DNA of 57,647 nucleotides from Sphingomonadales bacterium (GTDB lineage: Bacteria > Pseudomonadota > Alphaproteobacteria > SMXS01), in the NCBI GenBank assembly GCA_022844405.1, contig JALHLV010000023.1, positions 1 through 57,647 of the forward strand, written 5' to 3'. Below, piece after piece: positions 8,175-16,716 of the stretch. Position 1 is the first letter of the stretch. Each line of letters opens with the position of its first letter. The notes under the pieces are model-generated. The model had not been told where the DNA came from. It ran no database searches and saw only the letters and a program-made list of their open reading frames with translations. The position numbers and the translations under genes were made by a program.

Positions 8175-8328
8175 CTGCTATGGCCCCCTCGGCCACGTCT
8201 CCCGCGAAAGATGAAAGCAACCCGGTCCACGCAAGAAACGCGAAGAGCCGCCGGCAACCGATGCTATGCGCGTTTCATCCGATCCTCAAGCATGGGCGCG
8301 GTTGTTGCGTGCCCGTACCGCCAAGGGT

Positions 8329-8820
8329 TCAGCCTCGCAGCAGCGACATCACTTTGCGGACGCGCTGGCCATGCCGCCCTTCCTCCCGGCCGTTCTGCCG
8401 CAGCAGCTTGGCGGCGTCCGCGTTGTCCACGCCGTCGGCCCAGACGTTGTAGAGCTTCTCACCGTCGAATTCGGCGCCGATCAGGCCTTCGAGCACGTCG
8501 GGCGTCAGGGCGTCGAAGCCGAGCGCGCCGTGGTACGGATTTTCTTCGGGGGCGGGCACCTCGACTGTCTCGCCCGACAGGATCTTGATCGCCCGGCGCA
8601 GCCGGTGGGCGTGCGCCCGCTCCTCGCGGCCATTGCGGGCGAGAATCTGCCGCGCCTCGTCCTTATCGGTCAGGGCGGCGAGGCCGTCATAGAGCCCCTG
8701 CCCGCTGGCCTCGAGGAACATCATGCCCTTGAGGTCGTCGATGCTTGGCCGCTCGACGGTCAGGAAGTAGGCATAGGCGCTCATGCCATCGGCGGGCATC
8801 TGTTTGGGCAACTGGTTCAT
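8329..8820 (-). CDS. Ferritin-like/rubrerythrin-fold protein
   Basis: A 163-residue helical protein. Two similar helical segments carry carboxylate/His patterns: ILARNGREERAHAHRLRRAI (about residues 65-85) and LLRQNGREEGRHGQRVRKVM (near the C-terminus), each resembling the E-x-x-H motif of diiron ferritin-like proteins. SIDDLKGMMFLEASGQGLYD adds another acidic helix. ATG at 8820 follows AGGGGAG, so the in-frame extension upstream is rejected. Likely a cytoplasmic ferritin-like protein for iron or oxidative stress, but the exact family and metal are not certain. Monocistronic, divergent from the SYLF gene. Confidence 0.65.
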   Translation of the reverse strand: MNQLPKQMPADGMSAYAYFLTVERPSIDDLKGMMFLEASGQGLYDGLAALTDKDEARQILARNGREERAHAHRLRRAIKILSGETVEVPAPEENPYHGALGFDALTPDVLEGLIGAEFDGEKLYNVWADGVDNADAAKLLRQNGREEGRHGQRVRKVMSLLRG

Positions 8821-8993
8821 GGTCGATCTCCCCTGAGGCCACCACCCAAGGTAACACCGATCGGCCAAGGCCGGGAGTCCCGAGCCAATGGGGCGATGTG
8901 GCGCGGCGGCCGGCGCCGGGATCGTCTGCCCATTGACAATTGTCTGCGGCGATTGCCTCCTTGTGGACGACCACCACACCGAGAGAGGTTCCC

Positions 8994-9554
8994 ATGTTCA
9001 TGTTCAGCCGTCTGAAGATCGCGGCGTTGGCCATCTCGTTCGCCGTCACGCTGATCGCCGTACCGGTACAGGCCAAGGACAATACCGCCGAGCTCGAGGC
9101 CAGCGCCAATGCCGCGCTCGTAAAGCTCTACGAGACGTCGCCCAGGGCCAAGGAACTGGCGGCGACCGCCAAGGGCATCCTGGTGTTTCCGGAGATCGCC
9201 AAGGGCGGCTTCATCGTCGGCGGCCAGTACGGCAAGGGCGTCCTTCGCCAGGACGGCAAGAGCACCGGATATTTCAGCTCCGCCCAGGGCTCGGTCGGGC
9301 TGCAGGCGGGCATCCAGAAGTTCGGCTATGCGCTGATCCTGACGAGCGACAAGGCTGTCCGGCAGCTCGATGCCGCCGATGGCTGGGAAGTCGGCTCCGA
9401 CCCGAGCATCGTCGTCGCCGACGAGGGCGCCGCCGCCTCCGCCACGACCCGCACGACGAAGGCCGATGTCCATGTCTTCATCTTCGACCAGAAAGGCCTG
9501 ATGGGTGGCATCGCCCTGGAGGGCACCAAGATCAGCCGGCTCGAGCGGCCCTGA
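8994..9554 (+). CDS. SYLF/YSC84-type lipid-binding protein
   Basis: A 186-residue exported protein. Residues 1-24 form a signal peptide (FSRLKIAALAISFAVTLIAV, then PVQA). The mature part has the SYLF/YSC84 signature: ELAATAKGILVFPEIAKGGF, VGGQYGKGVLR, GYFSSAQGSVGLQAGIQKFG and a final HVFIFDQKGLMGGIALEGTK. SYLF domains bind phosphoinositides in eukaryotes; bacterial versions are periplasmic with an unclear role, often stress-linked. ATG at 8994 follows GAGAGAGG. Family and export are confident, function is not. Confidence 0.85.
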   Translation: MFMFSRLKIAALAISFAVTLIAVPVQAKDNTAELEASANAALVKLYETSPRAKELAATAKGILVFPEIAKGGFIVGGQYGKGVLRQDGKSTGYFSSAQGSVGLQAGIQKFGYALILTSDKAVRQLDAADGWEVGSDPSIVVADEGAAASATTRTTKADVHVFIFDQKGLMGGIALEGTKISRLERP

Positions 9555-9592
9555 TCACCTGAAGATTCTGAACGACCTGATCGCGGTCCATC

Positions 9593-10183
9593 TCATCCTG
9601 GTCGGGCCGATCGGCTTGTTTCCCGGACTGCCGGCAGGAACGCGCGTCGCCGCCGCAGGATGCCCTCCATGCCGCGTCCGAGCGACTTGGCGGTGAACCG
9701 AGCGGAAATCGGCGGCACATGCAGGAAGGCGGCGTGGCGGGGCCAGCCCTTCTTCAAGCGGAAATACAGCAAGCACCAGAAAGTGCTGTTGCAGACATAG
9801 CTTCCTGCATTGTGCGAAACCTCGAAGGGAAGCCTGGCCAGCCGCAACGCCAGTCCGGTTTCGGCGACAGGCCAGGTGCCGTGCAGCCGTCCCGGACACT
9901 CGGGGCCGGCCAGCGCCCGGTGACGCCGCGCGACCCGCTCGATCCGCAGGCGTGGGCCGTGCGCCAGTCCGGTCAGCAGGCACGCGTCGGGCCGGTGCCG
10001 CTCCAGCAGCGCCGTCAGCGCCTGCGCCGCCCTGACGTGATCGACCGGCAGCCGGGCGACCACCACGTCCGCGCCGACGCGCTTGCCGGCGATGCGCGCC
10101 GCTTCCCAGCTCGAATTGCGGCGGTGGCCGCCGAACGGCTCGAAGCCGGTAAGCAGGATGACGGGTTTTCGCTCGATGCCCAT
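9593..10183 (-). CDS. Pyroglutamyl-peptidase I family (C15) cysteine peptidase
   Basis: A 196-residue protein with the C15 hallmarks: LLTGFEPFGGHRRNSSW at the N-terminus, an ERVA segment carrying the conserved Glu, SYVCNSTFW with the catalytic Cys, and AAFLHVP with the catalytic His. The enzyme removes N-terminal pyroglutamate from peptides in the cytoplasm. ATG at 10183 is chosen because the family motif begins ten residues later; the much longer open frame upstream is a shadow of the SDR gene on the other strand. The segment after ERVA is divergent from typical pcp enzymes, so substrate range is uncertain. Confidence 0.8.
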   Translation of the reverse strand: MGIERKPVILLTGFEPFGGHRRNSSWEAARIAGKRVGADVVVARLPVDHVRAAQALTALLERHRPDACLLTGLAHGPRLRIERVARRHRALAGPECPGRLHGTWPVAETGLALRLARLPFEVSHNAGSYVCNSTFWCLLYFRLKKGWPRHAAFLHVPPISARFTAKSLGRGMEGILRRRRAFLPAVRETSRSARPG

Positions 10184-10261
10184 GCCCGCAAGCTTAACAC
10201 AACAAGGTAGGCATGCCCCGGCGCGGTGGATATTCTGCCTGCAACCGATGGAGAGTTTCCA

Positions 10262-11089
10262 ATGAAGGATCTGAAGGGCAAGGTCGCCGTCGTCACCGGC
10301 GGCAACAGCGGCATTGGCCTGGGCGTCGCCCGGGCGCTGGCGGCCGAAGGCACGCATCTGATGCTGAGCGGCCTGCACGCCGACAAGTCCGAGCGCGCCG
10401 CCAGGGCGCTGGCGGAGGAATACGGCATCCGCGCCGTCGGCGTCGCCAGCGACGCCTCCAGCCGCGAGGATGTCGAGGCACTGGCGGACCTGGCCCTCAA
10501 GGAATTCGGCCATATCGACATGCTGGTCGCCAACGCGGGCGTCGGTCTGCGCGGCGCCGTGCACCAGATTAGCGACAACGACTGGGATTGGCTGATGGGC
10601 GTCAACGTGCGGGGCGTCTACCTCGCCTGCTCGGCATTCATCCGGCGTTTCATCGAGCAGGGCAAGCCCGCCCATATCCTGATCACCGGGTCGGAGCAGA
10701 GCGTGGGCATGACGCCCTATGGCAGCATGCCGATCTATGCCGCGTCCAAGCACGCGCTGCTCGGCCTCGCCGACGCCATCCGCAACGACTACGCCGAGAG
10801 CGATGTCGCGGTCACCCTGCTGTGTCCGGGGCCGGTGGCGACCGACATCTGGGATATCGAGCGCGACCGCCCGGCCCGGTACGGCCAGCGCGCCGCCTCG
10901 AACGAGGAATCGAAGAAGCTGATCATGGAACTGGGGATGGACGCCAGGCTGGTCGGCCGGATGGCGGTCGAGGGTGTCAAGGCCGGCGACTTCTACGTCT
11001 TCACCCACGAGTACATCCGAGAGCTGGTGGACGGCCGCTACAAGGAAATGATCGCCGCGCTCGACAAGACCGACGCGTTCGCGAAATAG
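10262..11089 (+). CDS. Short-chain dehydrogenase/reductase
   Basis: A 275-residue classical SDR. The cofactor loop is TGGNSGIG (residues 12-19), followed by the LVANAGVG strand, the catalytic Ser segment ITGSEQSVG and YAASK with the Tyr/Lys pair. The C-terminal part (TDIWDIERDRPARYG) forms the substrate lid. The Arg/His pattern after strand 2 (GLHADKSER) suggests NADP preference, which is inference. ATG at 10262 follows GGAGAG. Substrate not predictable; it stands alone between the C15 peptidase (minus) and the lipoprotein gene (plus). Confidence 0.85.
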   Translation: MKDLKGKVAVVTGGNSGIGLGVARALAAEGTHLMLSGLHADKSERAARALAEEYGIRAVGVASDASSREDVEALADLALKEFGHIDMLVANAGVGLRGAVHQISDNDWDWLMGVNVRGVYLACSAFIRRFIEQGKPAHILITGSEQSVGMTPYGSMPIYAASKHALLGLADAIRNDYAESDVAVTLLCPGPVATDIWDIERDRPARYGQRAASNEESKKLIMELGMDARLVGRMAVEGVKAGDFYVFTHEYIRELVDGRYKEMIAALDKTDAFAK

Positions 11090-11152
11090 GCGGTACTCGG
11101 AAACCTCTCGCGACCATGCTACGGTGGCCACCTGACTAAACAGAGGTGGCCC

Positions 11153-11701
11153 ATGAAGCTTTTTGCCCTCGTTCTGGGTTTGGCCTTGCTCATGGGCGGC
11201 TGCGGACCGCAGCAGGCACACGAACCGAATCCGGAGTCCCGCCTCCGGCAGGAACTCGAGGCGGTAAAGGCGGAGAACCGGCACCTGGCCCAGGAACTTC
11301 AGCAATTGGGACTGGAGATCAGCGGCAAACCACCTGCCACCGCGGAAGGCGCCTGTCCTGGTGAAGTGCGGACGCAAATATACAACGAGAAAGGAAAGAC
11401 CTGCGCGGATCTGGAGGGGCATGTCCGTGGCTGGTCGGAACTATGCGTAGCTGACGGTGCGTGCGATTACGATGCGAGGCTCAATGAGGCCAAGGCGTCG
11501 GCCGACGCCAAATGCGCGGCGTTTTGCGCCCGCCATGACTGCCCGAGCCACCACTATATCGGACCGGCGGAGTGCGCGCGTCCCAGTGCATGCGCACCTC
11601 AGCATCCGCATTGTCCAGCGAACTGTCCGACGAAGAATATCTGCTATCTGCAACAAGGCGATTGGACGCCGAATTGCTGGTGCGAGCCCCCTGCCCTCTA
11701 G
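11153..11701 (+). CDS. Cys-rich lipoprotein
   Basis: A 182-residue lipoprotein. The signal peptide ends with the lipobox LMGGC, making Cys17 the lipidated residue. Residues 29-57 form a short heptad-like coiled coil (LRQELEAVKAENRHLAQEL). The rest has fourteen further Cys (for example CAAFCARHDCPSHHY, CPANCPTKNICY, CWCEPPAL), probably paired as disulfides in the periplasm or at the outer membrane. No family recognised. Its TAG stop shares the CTAG at 11698-11701 with the convergent hydrolase gene. Confidence 0.7.
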   Translation: MKLFALVLGLALLMGGCGPQQAHEPNPESRLRQELEAVKAENRHLAQELQQLGLEISGKPPATAEGACPGEVRTQIYNEKGKTCADLEGHVRGWSELCVADGACDYDARLNEAKASADAKCAAFCARHDCPSHHYIGPAECARPSACAPQHPHCPANCPTKNICYLQQGDWTPNCWCEPPAL

Positions 11702-12504
11702 TCCTGCTTCAGCCAGTCGATGATGGCCGGATAGGCTGACCGGTCCTGCATGACGAACAGGTGGCCGCCCTCGAACATCTTCAGTTCGGCGTTGGGGATA
11801 CGCGCGGCCATGCGCTCCTGCGTCGCGGCGAGCGCGATACCGTCATAGCGGCCGCCGCAGACCAGCGTCGGCGCCGCGATGCGGCCGAGCCGCTCGAAGG
11901 TGTCGTGCCCGCGTCTTGCTTCCAGTTGCCGTGCCCTTCCCTCGGCCCAGTCCGGTTCGTGCGCGTGCGCCCGTTCGGCGGCCAGCGCCTGGCCGACGAA
12001 CTGGGCGACTTCATCTGGGTGGGCCTTCTGCCAATCCGGCGTCCGGCGCAGATCGGCGAGAGCGATGCTGCGCCTGGCGCGTTCCTCGGAACCCAGCCTG
12101 CTCAGCTCATGCAGCGGATAGGAGGCGCCGCCCGCGCCACCCGGCGAGGTGACGCACAGCACCAGCTTGTCGATCCGCTCCGGGTGACGGATGGCGAATT
12201 CCTGCGCCACCATGCCGCCGAACGAATAGCCCAGCACGTGGCAGCGCCGCCAGCCGACCGCGGTGAGCAGCCGGGCCGCGTCGTCGGCATAGTCGCGCAT
12301 GGTATAGGTTCGGTCCGGCTTGCCGGTCTGGCCCAAGCCCCGCTGGTCATAGGCCAGCAGGTTGAAATGCTTCGCCAGCGGCGACTGCATCGGACCCATG
12401 GGGTTACGGAGGTCGCCGCCGGTGCCGTTGATGAACAGCAGCCGGTGTCCGTCGCCGGTCATTTCATAGTAGATGCGGATGTCTCCGGCCTGGATGAACG
12501 GCAT
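11698..12504 (-). CDS. Alpha/beta hydrolase
   Basis: A 268-residue alpha/beta-hydrolase. Visible are the oxyanion strand (LLFINGTGGD), the DQRGLGQTGKP loop, the nucleophile elbow LGYSFGGMV (Ser94), an acid in CGGRYDGIA and a catalytic His in EGGHLFV, in the correct order. The sequence resembles 3-oxoadipate enol-lactonase or haloperoxidase-like hydrolases, but substrate is not readable. It has no signal peptide, so it is cytoplasmic. The stop codon overlaps the convergent lipoprotein stop. Confidence 0.85.
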   Translation of the reverse strand: MPFIQAGDIRIYYEMTGDGHRLLFINGTGGDLRNPMGPMQSPLAKHFNLLAYDQRGLGQTGKPDRTYTMRDYADDAARLLTAVGWRRCHVLGYSFGGMVAQEFAIRHPERIDKLVLCVTSPGGAGGASYPLHELSRLGSEERARRSIALADLRRTPDWQKAHPDEVAQFVGQALAAERAHAHEPDWAEGRARQLEARRGHDTFERLGRIAAPTLVCGGRYDGIALAATQERMAARIPNAELKMFEGGHLFVMQDRSAYPAIIDWLKQD

Positions 12505-12538
12505 TCGGTATCACCGCCTATTGATGCTGGAAGGTGAG

Positions 12539-13147
12539 CTAGTCACCCAGTCCTGCAATTGCGTTCCTGAAATCTTCCGGTGCCGATGGGTCAACCGCCA
12601 ATGTACCCCCACGCTTTTCGGCAAACAGCCGGGGTTCAGCAAGCGAATTGTCATACGCCACGGCATAGTCGGCCTGATCAATAAACCATGGCAACTGTGC
12701 AAGCGATCGTTCCCGACGAGCCCGAATGCGATCTTCCGGGACGTCGTGACCGCCAGTCTTTACGCGCTGCCTAACTCGCTCGACGTTTAGGTCGGCGGTG
12801 GCGAGCATCACTTAGACAAGCCGTAATTCGAAGCCGAGCGACTTAGCCTCGCCCACCAGCTTGCGATACTTATCGGTCGATAAGACCGTCTCGACGCCGA
12901 TCGTCTGATAGGCGCGTATGGATGCCGTCAACCATTGTCCGATACGATCGAGCGCCTGCATGTTCGCGTTGGCCAGGTCGACCGCTTCCTTGTCTCGGAT
13001 ATGAGCGGCGAGCAGATCGGGATTGATGATCCAGACAGAGCGCCCAAAGCCTTCGATGTCTGTCCGGTCATAGAATGTACTCTTGCCCGACCCGTTTGGG
13101 CCGGCCACGATCCAAAGCCTAGGTGTTTCAGGCTTTGCGAGAGACAC
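12539..13147 (-). pseudogene. Zeta-toxin-like kinase with in-frame stop
   Basis: Read from GTG at 13147, the frame gives a P-loop kinase of the zeta toxin/UDP-GlcNAc kinase type: LWIVAGPNGSGKSTFYDR (Walker A, residues 16-24), then INPDLLA and GVETVLSTDKY. It is stopped by TAA at 12812-12814 after GFELRLV. The same frame resumes at once with VMLATADLNVERV and GGHDVPEDRIRARRERSL, the conserved lid and helix of the family, and ends at 12539. A single change from TAC/TAT to TAA explains the break without a frameshift. The 5' end overlaps the upstream small gene by 20 bases. Probably inactivated; readthrough or a sequencing error is possible. Confidence 0.75.
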
Positions 13148-13364
13148 TTTCAGGTAAGCTTAAAATCCGATTGTTCGCTGTGCGGACCCGTCGAACATTC
13201 CGCTTGAAGCCTTGAGTAAGATCCTTGCTGACAGTCTTGCTGTCCGCATCCACGGTGTAGATGGTTATGAGTTTGCCATCGGCCGCCCTCATGCGTTTTG
13301 TAATCATCGAAGAGGCTTTCGCGTCGTTCAATGTCTGTAGGGATTTGTAGACAACCTTGGTCAT
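13128..13364 (-). CDS. Small protein partnered with the zeta-like toxin; putative antitoxin
   Basis: A 78-residue basic protein (KRMRAADGKLITIYTVDADS, GFKRNVRRVRTANNR). ATG at 13364 follows GAGGACACG. It overlaps the start of the zeta-like kinase by 20 bases, the usual arrangement of an antitoxin or accessory gene preceding a toxin. I do not recognise the family and it does not look like the known epsilon antitoxin, so the antitoxin role rests on position only. Composition is less GC-rich than surrounding genes, fitting a mobile cassette. Confidence 0.55.
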   Translation of the reverse strand: MTKVVYKSLQTLNDAKASSMITKRMRAADGKLITIYTVDADSKTVSKDLTQGFKRNVRRVRTANNRILSLPESVSRKA

Positions 13365-13383
13365 CGTGTCCTCAGGGATAGAT

Positions 13384-13404
13384 GCATGCAGTAGTATAGC
13401 ATGC
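13384..13404. promoter_or_regulatory. Inverted repeat and -10-like box upstream of the TA locus
   Basis: Two GCATGC hexamers (13384-13389 and 13399-13404) flank AGTAGTATA. On the minus strand the spacer reads TATACT within TGCTATACT, an extended -10-like element, about 20 bases before the start at 13364. The symmetry suggests an autoregulatory operator; no -35 box is clear. Confidence 0.35.
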
Positions 13405-13512
13405 CCATCAGTAGGAGCTATACCTTCCCAGCAACATCAGTGATCAGGACAGCCTTGCGCCGGAGCGTGCGCTGGGCATGATGGAGTCGCAAGCGGCAAC
13501 AGGGGAAATGTC

Positions 13513-14472
13513 GTGCCAATCAGCTCCTATCTGGACCCGGCGCTGTTCGAGGAGTCGGCGATCGACGCCGAAACACGGGCGATCAACGCCCGGATCGATG
13601 CCGCGCTGGCCAACGCACCGCCGATCGAGACGGTGCCGCCCCAGGTCATCCGCGAGGCCCGCGCCCGCGGCGACGGCGTGTTTCCCGCCCGCCCCAAGTC
13701 GGGCCGGGCGATGACCCGCGAGATTCCCGGGCCGGGCGGCCGGCTCAGCCTCAGGCTGGTCGCGCCCGAGCAGCCGCGCGGCGTCTACATGCACATCCAT
13801 GGCGGCGGCTGGATGAACGGCGCCAACGACCAGAACGACCCGCTGATGGAGCATCTGTGCGACCGGCACGGGCTGGCCGTGGTCAGCGTCGGTTACCGGC
13901 TGGCGCCGGAGGATCCCTATCCGGCGGCGCCCGACGACTGCGAGGCGGCGGCGCTGTGGCTGGCGGCCCATGCGGCGACCCAGTTCGGCACTGACTGGTT
14001 CGCCATCGGCGGCGAATCCGCCGGCGCCCATCTGGCGGCCGTGACCCTGCTGCGGATGCGCGACCGGCACGGCTTCGGCTTCAACGCGGCCAACCTGGTC
14101 TACGGCGTGTTCGACCTGGCGCTGACGCCCAGCGTGCGCAACTGGGGGCCGCGCCGGCTGGTGCTGAACACCCACACCATCACCTGGTTCCGCGACGTGT
14201 TCGCCACCGATCCGGCGAGCTGGTCGACGCCCGACGTGTCGCCGATCTACGGCGATCTGCGTGGACTGCCGCCGGCGCTGTTCACGGCGGGCACGCTCGA
14301 TCCGCTGATCGACGACACGCTGTTCATGCACGCCAAATGGGCCGCCGCCGGCAATCACGCCGAACTGGAATTGTTCCCCGGCGGCGCGCACGGCTTTCCG
14401 GCGTTCGGCGGACCGCTGGCGCGCCGCTTCCGCGACCGGGTCGACGACTTCCTCGATCGCTGTCTGATCTAG
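13513..14472 (+). CDS. Alpha/beta hydrolase of the hormone-sensitive lipase family
   Basis: A 319-residue esterase-like protein with the HSL hallmarks: the oxyanion motif HIHGGGWM (residues 94-101), YRLAPEDPYPAAPDD, the nucleophile elbow GGESAGAH (Ser169), an acid in GTLDPLIDD and the His in GGAHGFPAF. GTG at 13513 is preceded by CAGGGGAAA, supporting that start. HSL-type enzymes hydrolyse short acyl esters in the cytoplasm; the natural substrate is unknown. Its stop overlaps the convergent DUF1971-like gene in a CTAG at 14469-14472. Confidence 0.85.
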   Translation: MPISSYLDPALFEESAIDAETRAINARIDAALANAPPIETVPPQVIREARARGDGVFPARPKSGRAMTREIPGPGGRLSLRLVAPEQPRGVYMHIHGGGWMNGANDQNDPLMEHLCDRHGLAVVSVGYRLAPEDPYPAAPDDCEAAALWLAAHAATQFGTDWFAIGGESAGAHLAAVTLLRMRDRHGFGFNAANLVYGVFDLALTPSVRNWGPRRLVLNTHTITWFRDVFATDPASWSTPDVSPIYGDLRGLPPALFTAGTLDPLIDDTLFMHAKWAAAGNHAELELFPGGAHGFPAFGGPLARRFRDRVDDFLDRCLI

Positions 14473-14741
14473 CGGTAATACTCCAGGTAGAACCGCGCGC
14501 CGGCCTGGGGCAGGATCCGGTGCATCACCACCGGTTCGATGATCGCCGGCGAGTCGGCGGTCACGGTGACCGTCTCGTTCCGCTCGGGAACCTCGAAGAT
14601 CACCTCGCCCTTCTGCACGATCAGCTTGGCCCAGACGCCGGTGCGCACCCGGTGATCGTTCTTCATCATGCCCGGCGTGGTCTTGTCGGTATAGACCTGC
14701 GTCTTCTGATACGCCCGGACGGCCTCAGGAAGCTCGTGCAT
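14469..14741 (-). CDS. DUF1971/YeaR-like cupin-fold protein
   Basis: A 90-residue single-domain protein. HELPEAVRAYQKTQVY, GMMKNDHRVRTGVWAKLIVQ, GEVIFEVPE and IIEPVVMHRI follow the DUF1971 pattern seen in YeaR and at the N-terminus of some TehB proteins, a small beta-barrel related to cupins. ATG at 14741 follows GGGGA six bases upstream; an alternative ATG at 14753 would add four residues. E. coli YeaR is nitrate/NO-responsive, but no such regulation is visible here. Metal-binding function is inferred only. Confidence 0.7.
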   Translation of the reverse strand: MHELPEAVRAYQKTQVYTDKTTPGMMKNDHRVRTGVWAKLIVQKGEVIFEVPERNETVTVTADSPAIIEPVVMHRILPQAGARFYLEYYR

Positions 14742-14876
14742 GCTGTTCCCCATGATCCCGTGAAACGGATTTCGTCCAAATCCTGCCCAAGTCGGCGGCT
14801 CGCACGCAACCACTGATTTCAGACACTCGCGACCACCGCTTTACGGGTGACACGGGCGCGCGGCATAGTCTGGCCC

Positions 14877-16655
14877 ATGGCCATCCGAGTGCTTGCCCTC
14901 CTGCTGCTGCTGACCGCCGCGCCGGCCCTGGCCGCTGGACCCACGCATGGCATCGCCATGCATGGCGAGCCGAAATACAAGGCGGGCTTCCGGCACACCG
15001 ACTACGTCAACCCGGCCGCGCCCAAGGGCGGGCGCATGGTCATGTCGAAGGCCGGGTCGTTCGACAGCCTCAACCCGTTCATCATCCGCGGCAACCGGGC
15101 CGACGGCGTCTCGCTGGCGTTCGATACGCTGATGACCCGCGGCCTCGACGAGCCGTTCACCCTCTACGGCCTGATCGCCGAATCCGTCGAGGTGCCCGAG
15201 GACCGTTCGTGGGTGATCTTCCGCCTGCGGCCCCAGGCCCGGTTCCACGACGGCCATCCGGTTACCGTCGACGACGTGATCTTTTCGCTGGAGACGCTGC
15301 GCGACAAGGGCCGGCCCAACCATCACACCTACTATTCCCAGGTGACCAAGATCGAACGGGTCGGGCCGCGCGGCGTGAAGTTCAGCTTCGGCGCGTCCGC
15401 CGACCGGGAGCTACCGCTGATCCTGGGCCTGCTGCCGGTGCTCCCGAAGCACTGGTTCAAGGGCCGCGCATTCGACCAGCCCAGCCTGGACGCGATCCCG
15501 GGCACCGGCGCCTACAAGGTCGAGTCCATCAATCCGGGCCGCGGCATCACCTACCGGCGCGACCCGAGCTACTGGGGCCGCGACCTGCCGATCAACCGCG
15601 GCCGGTACAATTTCGACGTGGTCCGCTACGACTATTTCCGCGACGACGACATGGCGCTGGAGGCGTTCAAGGCCGGTACGGTGGACTTTCGCGCCGAGAC
15701 CAGCCCGCGCAAATGGGCGGGCGCCTATGACGGCAAGGCGCTGCGCGACGGCCGGATCGTCATGCGGGTGCTGCCCAACGGCCTGCCCGCCGGCCTCAAC
15801 GGCCTGGTGTTCAACACCAGGCGGCCGGAGTTCCGCGACATCAGGGTGCGCGCCGCGCTGGTCGATGCCTTCAACTTCGAATGGCTGAACCAGAAGCTGT
15901 TCTACGGGGCCTATGCCAGGACACGGGGCGTGTTCGACAATTCAGAGCTGTCGGCGCCGCTCCGGCCCGGCAGGGACGAACTGACGCTGGCGGCCGAGCT
16001 TGGGGCGTCGGGCCACCCTGCCCTGCGCGCACCGCTGAAGCCGCCGCCCGTATCCGCGCCCGGTGACGACGGGCGCGGCAACCTGGCCAGGGCCAAGGCG
16101 GCGTTCGACGCGCTCGGTTACAAGGTCGTGAACGGCGTGCTGACCGATCCGAAAGGCAAGGTCTTCCGCTTCGAGATCATGCTCGACGATCCCGCCAATC
16201 TGCGCGTCGCCCAGCAATACGCCCGCGACCTCGCGCGCCTCGGCATCCACGCCGACGCCCGGCTGGTGGACAGCGCCCAGTACCAGGAGCGGATGACCAC
16301 CTACGACTTCGACATGGTGGTCTATTTCTGGGGCCAATCCCTGTCGCCCGGCAACGAGCAGGCGTTTTACTGGGGCGTGGCGGCCGCCGACAGGCCGGGC
16401 ACCCGCAACTACATGGGTGTCAAGGATCCGCTGATCGACGCGCTGGTGGGCCGCATCACCGCCGCGCGGACACGGGCCGAGCTGGTGACCGCCACCCGGC
16501 TGCTCGACCGGGTGTTGCGCGCCGGCATCTTCGTGATCCCGCTCTATCACCTGAAGGGTGACCGGGTCGCCTACTGGAACCGGATCGCCATGCCGGCCGT
16601 AACGCCGCTGACCGGCTATGCGCCGGAAACCTGGTGGGCCACAACAGGCAAATAG
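14877..16655 (+). CDS. Family 5 extracellular solute-binding protein (orphan)
   Basis: A 592-residue periplasmic oligopeptide/dipeptide-type binding protein (SBP_bac_5), closest in layout to YejA. A signal peptide (MAIRVLALLLLLTAAPALAA) precedes GIAMHGEPKYKAGF and YVNPAAPKGGRMV, a typical YejA-like start, followed by SFDSLNPF. FRLRPQARFHDGHPVTVDDV is the family signature. No permease or ATPase genes adjoin it, so it must work with components elsewhere or have another role. ATG at 14877 is chosen for the signal peptide; a longer frame exists from 14847. Confidence 0.85.
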   Translation: MAIRVLALLLLLTAAPALAAGPTHGIAMHGEPKYKAGFRHTDYVNPAAPKGGRMVMSKAGSFDSLNPFIIRGNRADGVSLAFDTLMTRGLDEPFTLYGLIAESVEVPEDRSWVIFRLRPQARFHDGHPVTVDDVIFSLETLRDKGRPNHHTYYSQVTKIERVGPRGVKFSFGASADRELPLILGLLPVLPKHWFKGRAFDQPSLDAIPGTGAYKVESINPGRGITYRRDPSYWGRDLPINRGRYNFDVVRYDYFRDDDMALEAFKAGTVDFRAETSPRKWAGAYDGKALRDGRIVMRVLPNGLPAGLNGLVFNTRRPEFRDIRVRAALVDAFNFEWLNQKLFYGAYARTRGVFDNSELSAPLRPGRDELTLAAELGASGHPALRAPLKPPPVSAPGDDGRGNLARAKAAFDALGYKVVNGVLTDPKGKVFRFEIMLDDPANLRVAQQYARDLARLGIHADARLVDSAQYQERMTTYDFDMVVYFWGQSLSPGNEQAFYWGVAAADRPGTRNYMGVKDPLIDALVGRITAARTRAELVTATRLLDRVLRAGIFVIPLYHLKGDRVAYWNRIAMPAVTPLTGYAPETWWATTGK

Positions 16656-16682
16656 GCTCTTTCAGGTGACGCCGGCATCTGG

Positions 16683-16716
16683 CTGTGATACTGTGAAAAC
16701 ATGAAAAACATCACAG
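16683..16716. promoter_or_regulatory. Inverted repeat around the antitoxin start
   Basis: CTGTGAT at 16683-16689 pairs with ATCACAG at 16710-16716, spanning the ATG at 16701, and CTGTGA is repeated at 16691-16696. This could be an operator for the ribbon-helix-helix antitoxin or an RNA hairpin masking its start. Confidence 0.4.

Noticed and set aside
10184-11422. Upstream extension of the pyroglutamyl-peptidase frame to 11422
   Set aside because: The family domain starts at 10183, and the extra sequence is the antisense of an SDR gene.
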